Positions 58,001 to 60,000 of a stretch of DNA of 60,000 nucleotides are shown here, piece after piece. Position numbers and translations under genes: made by a program. This DNA is from Cryptomeria japonica (Eukaryota; Streptophyta; Pinopsida; Cupressales; Cupressaceae). Location of the stretch: NCBI RefSeq assembly GCF_030272615.1, contig NC_081406.1, positions 264,837,192 to 264,897,191 of the forward strand. Direction: 5' to 3'. Within the stretch, counting starts at the first letter, position 1. Each line of letters starts with the position of its first letter. The notes beneath the pieces are model-generated. The model saw nothing but the letters and a program-made list of their open reading frames with translations. It did not search any database and was not told where the DNA came from.

Positions 58001-58340
58001 GTATCACTGATGAGGAATTTGATGGTGATGCTAATGAAGACATTGTGTTTGTAGCTATTAAAGAAGAGATATCAGACCAGAAAACATTAGTATCTAGGAT
58101 GGATAACTCTGATGATTGGATCATTGATAGTGGTTGTTCACATCTCCTGACCGATGATTGGAGAAAATTTATTTCTCTGAAGGAATTTGATGGTGGAGTT
58201 GTAAGATTTGGTAATGACTCAACCTACATGGTTAAAGGTAAGGGAACTATTTCTCTTAATGGAAAGAGCAGTGCAAATGATGTCTACTGGGTTGAAGGTT
58301 TAAAGCACAATCTTTTGAGTGTGGCACAACTCAATGACTG
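58001..58340 (+). pseudogene. Copia-B protease
   Basis: In the same open frame as gag. SDDWIIDSGCSHLLTDD (about 58108-58158) holds the catalytic Asp-Ser-Gly, with Cys in place of the usual Ala. FGNDSTYMVKGKGTISLNGK and VEGLKHNLLSVAQL follow. A TGA at 58339 ends the frame before GYPLEF, probably from an Arg codon. Confidence 0.86.
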
Positions 58341-59660
58341 AGGATACCCATTAGAATTTAAAAATGGTATGTGCAAAATCTATGACAACAAAGGCGAACT
58401 AATTGAAACTGGGAAGCAAACTAAAGGTAACTTGATTCACCTTAATCCTAAAGTCAGCAACTATTTAATTGCAAAGATAGATGATAGTTGTCTTTGGCAT
58501 AGGATATTTTGTCATATAAACTTTGATAACATTGTTAAAGTGAGTAAGTCCAAGACAGTGAGAGGTTTGCCTTAGTTAGACAAACCGGTTAATTCTCTAT
58601 GCAAATAATGTCAGTTGGGAAAGATGACATCCTCAACTTTCAAGAGCAAATCCTTTTCAGCGGAACATTTGTTAGATTTGGTTCATACATATCTTTGTGG
58701 ACCAATAAAACAAAAAGTATTCAAGGTGACAGATACTTTATGATCTTCACTGACGATTACTCAAGGATGATGTGGGTCACATTCTTGAAGGATAAGACTA
58801 AAGCTTTTGGTAAGTTCAAGGCATTCAAGGCCTTAGCTGAGAAGGAGAGCGGTAAGAAGATAAAGTGTCTGAGGACAGATCAAGGCGGTGAATTTACTTA
58901 TGAGGAATTCACTAGGTATTGTGAAGAAAATGGTATCAAACAACAACTTTATGCACCAAGGACACCACAACAAAATGGTATCGCAGAGAGGAACAACTGG
59001 TTAGTTGTTGAAGTTGCTAGGAGGATGTTGATACAAGGAGTTGTAGCAAAAACTTTCTGGAGAGAAGTTGTCAGCACAACTGTCTACACTATGAACTGGA
59101 TTCTGGTAAAGAGAGGTAAGGACAAGACTCCTTATGAATATTGGTATGGTAGATCACCTGATGTTAGTTATTTCAAAATATTTGGAAGAAAATGTTTTAT
59201 TAAGAGAGGTGATTATATTAGAAAATTTGAGGCTAAAAGTGATGAAGGTATATTTCTTGGCTATTCCACCAAGAGTAAGGCCTACAAGTATTTTAACAAC
59301 CAGACACAGAGAATTATTGAGAGTGTTGATGTTCAAGTGGATGAAAATATTGAAGTCTCAGAGGAAACCAGTTCTGAGAAAAATGATGAAGATCCTTGCA
59401 TTTTATTTTTGGAACCAGAAACTGTGAAATCTGAAATCGGCAAAGCAAACACTGATGCACTAGTTCAACCAGAACAAATAAATTTAGAAGAAGATGATGA
59501 TAATGAAGAAGCTGAACTTGAAGATAATGATCATGTTATTCCAATATATGTGAGACTGAATCGTAATCCCGAACAGATTATTGGGGATAAGGATGTTGGA
59601 GTACTAACCAGAAGAAGAATCAGAGAGAATTCTTGCATGATCTCCACTATTGAACCAAGA
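58341..59660 (+). pseudogene. Copia-B integrase
   Basis: The zinc-binding part has LWHRIFCHINFDNI and NSLCK-CQLGK with stops at 58573 and 58606. Two frame changes occur between 58600 and 58720. The core is then open: FTDDYSRMMWVTFLKDKTKA (first Asp), CLRTDQGGEF (second Asp) and TPQQNGIAERNNWLV (Glu), so the triad is kept. GRSPDVSYFKIFGRKCFI and GIFLGYSTKSKAYK mark the C-terminus, followed by an acidic linker. Confidence 0.88.
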
Positions 59661-60000
59661 AATGCTAAGGAAGCATTTGGTGATGATCATTGGGTTAAAG
59701 CTATGGAGGAGGAACTTGGTCAAATTGAGAAGAACAACACATGGACCCTAGTACCCCGACCAGTAAATAAAAATATGATAGGTACTAAGTGGGTATTCAG
59801 GAATAAGTTGAATCAAGATGGTGTTGTAGTTCGCAATAAAGCTAGGTTGGTTTGCAAAGGTTATGCACAAGATGAAGGAGAACTATATGGTGAGACTTTT
59901 GCACCAGTGGAAAGATAGGAAGGTGTTAGAACTTTACTTACATTTGCTGCACAAAAGAAATTCAAGGTATACCAGATGGATGTTAAGTTGACATTTTTGA
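59661..60000 (+). pseudogene. Copia-B reverse transcriptase, N-terminal start
   Basis: AFGDDHWVKAMEEELGQIEK, NNTWTLVPRPVNKNMIGTKW and KARLVCKGYAQDEG are the standard start of Copia RT. A TAG at 59916 interrupts after FAPVER. The frame resumes with EGVRTLLTFAAQKKFKVYQM and runs off the edge before the catalytic YVDD. Confidence 0.88.

Larger units (their letters stand above)
55649..60000 (+). mobile_element. Copia-B: Ty1/Copia retrotransposon, truncated by the window edge
   Basis: 5' LTR 55649-57005, primer site at 57008, gag from 57079, then protease, integrase and the beginning of RT in Copia order on the plus strand. It is damaged by about eight stops and at least two frameshifts but less decayed than Copia-A. 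The 3' half and 3' LTR are outside the window. Confidence 0.9.

Overview
This window is nuclear plant DNA, most likely from a gymnosperm or another plant with a large, repeat-filled genome. There are no bacterial-style genes and no intact ordinary host gene. About four fifths of the sequence can be assigned to LTR retrotransposons inserted into one another. Host-gene traces are two captured coding fragments (glyoxal oxidase-like and Elongator subunit 1-like) and one exon-like block. The plant assignment rests on the plant-type Copia and Gypsy proteins, initiator-Met and Asp-type tRNA primer sites, the plant-like gene fragments and the density of nested elements. The exact lineage is inference.

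Layout, left to right. 1-1139 is the end of an unknown LTR element that seems to have inserted into a Copia LTR. 1140-18152 is a decayed Copia element on the minus strand (Copia-A): RT-RNase H, integrase, protease and gag at 1371-5238, with the primer site and 5' LTR at 17901-18152. Its 5' leader is split by a second LTR element (5904-17655) with 510-512 bp LTRs, primer site, polypurine tract and a perfect AGAAA target duplication. That inner element has no pol of its own. It carries a 15-copy array of hairpin repeats at about 167 bp spacing (7090-9461), an intact 1075-codon ORF of unknown function (10258-13485), an unpaired LTR-like block (13488-14558), a reversed glyoxal oxidase fragment, a forward ELP1 fragment and a second hairpin-rich tandem array. 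This is the most unusual part of the window.

18153-26257 holds a broken Gypsy protease region, an exon-like block with good splice sites, a degenerate repeat of about 130 bp with a tRNA-derived SINE-like pair inside it, and AT-rich sequence. 26258-55167 is one large Ty3/Gypsy element on the minus strand with LTRs of about 4.36 and 4.17 kb. Its pol is interrupted between RNase H and integrase by a 4.38 kb solo-type LTR (32121-47614, target duplication CGCCT). That LTR is itself interrupted by an Athila-like Gypsy element on the plus strand (33794-44899, 1.26 kb LTRs, Asp-type primer site, gag-pol plus a third ORF region). 55649-60000 is a second Copia element (Copia-B, plus strand) that runs off the right edge.

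Almost every transposon reading frame is broken, mostly by TAG codons where glutamine is expected, which fits C-to-T decay of methylated DNA. The 1075-codon ORF stands out because it is open throughout. The order of insertion can be read directly: Athila-like into solo LTR into giant Gypsy on the right, and the hairpin/ORF element into Copia-A into a Gypsy fragment on the left.
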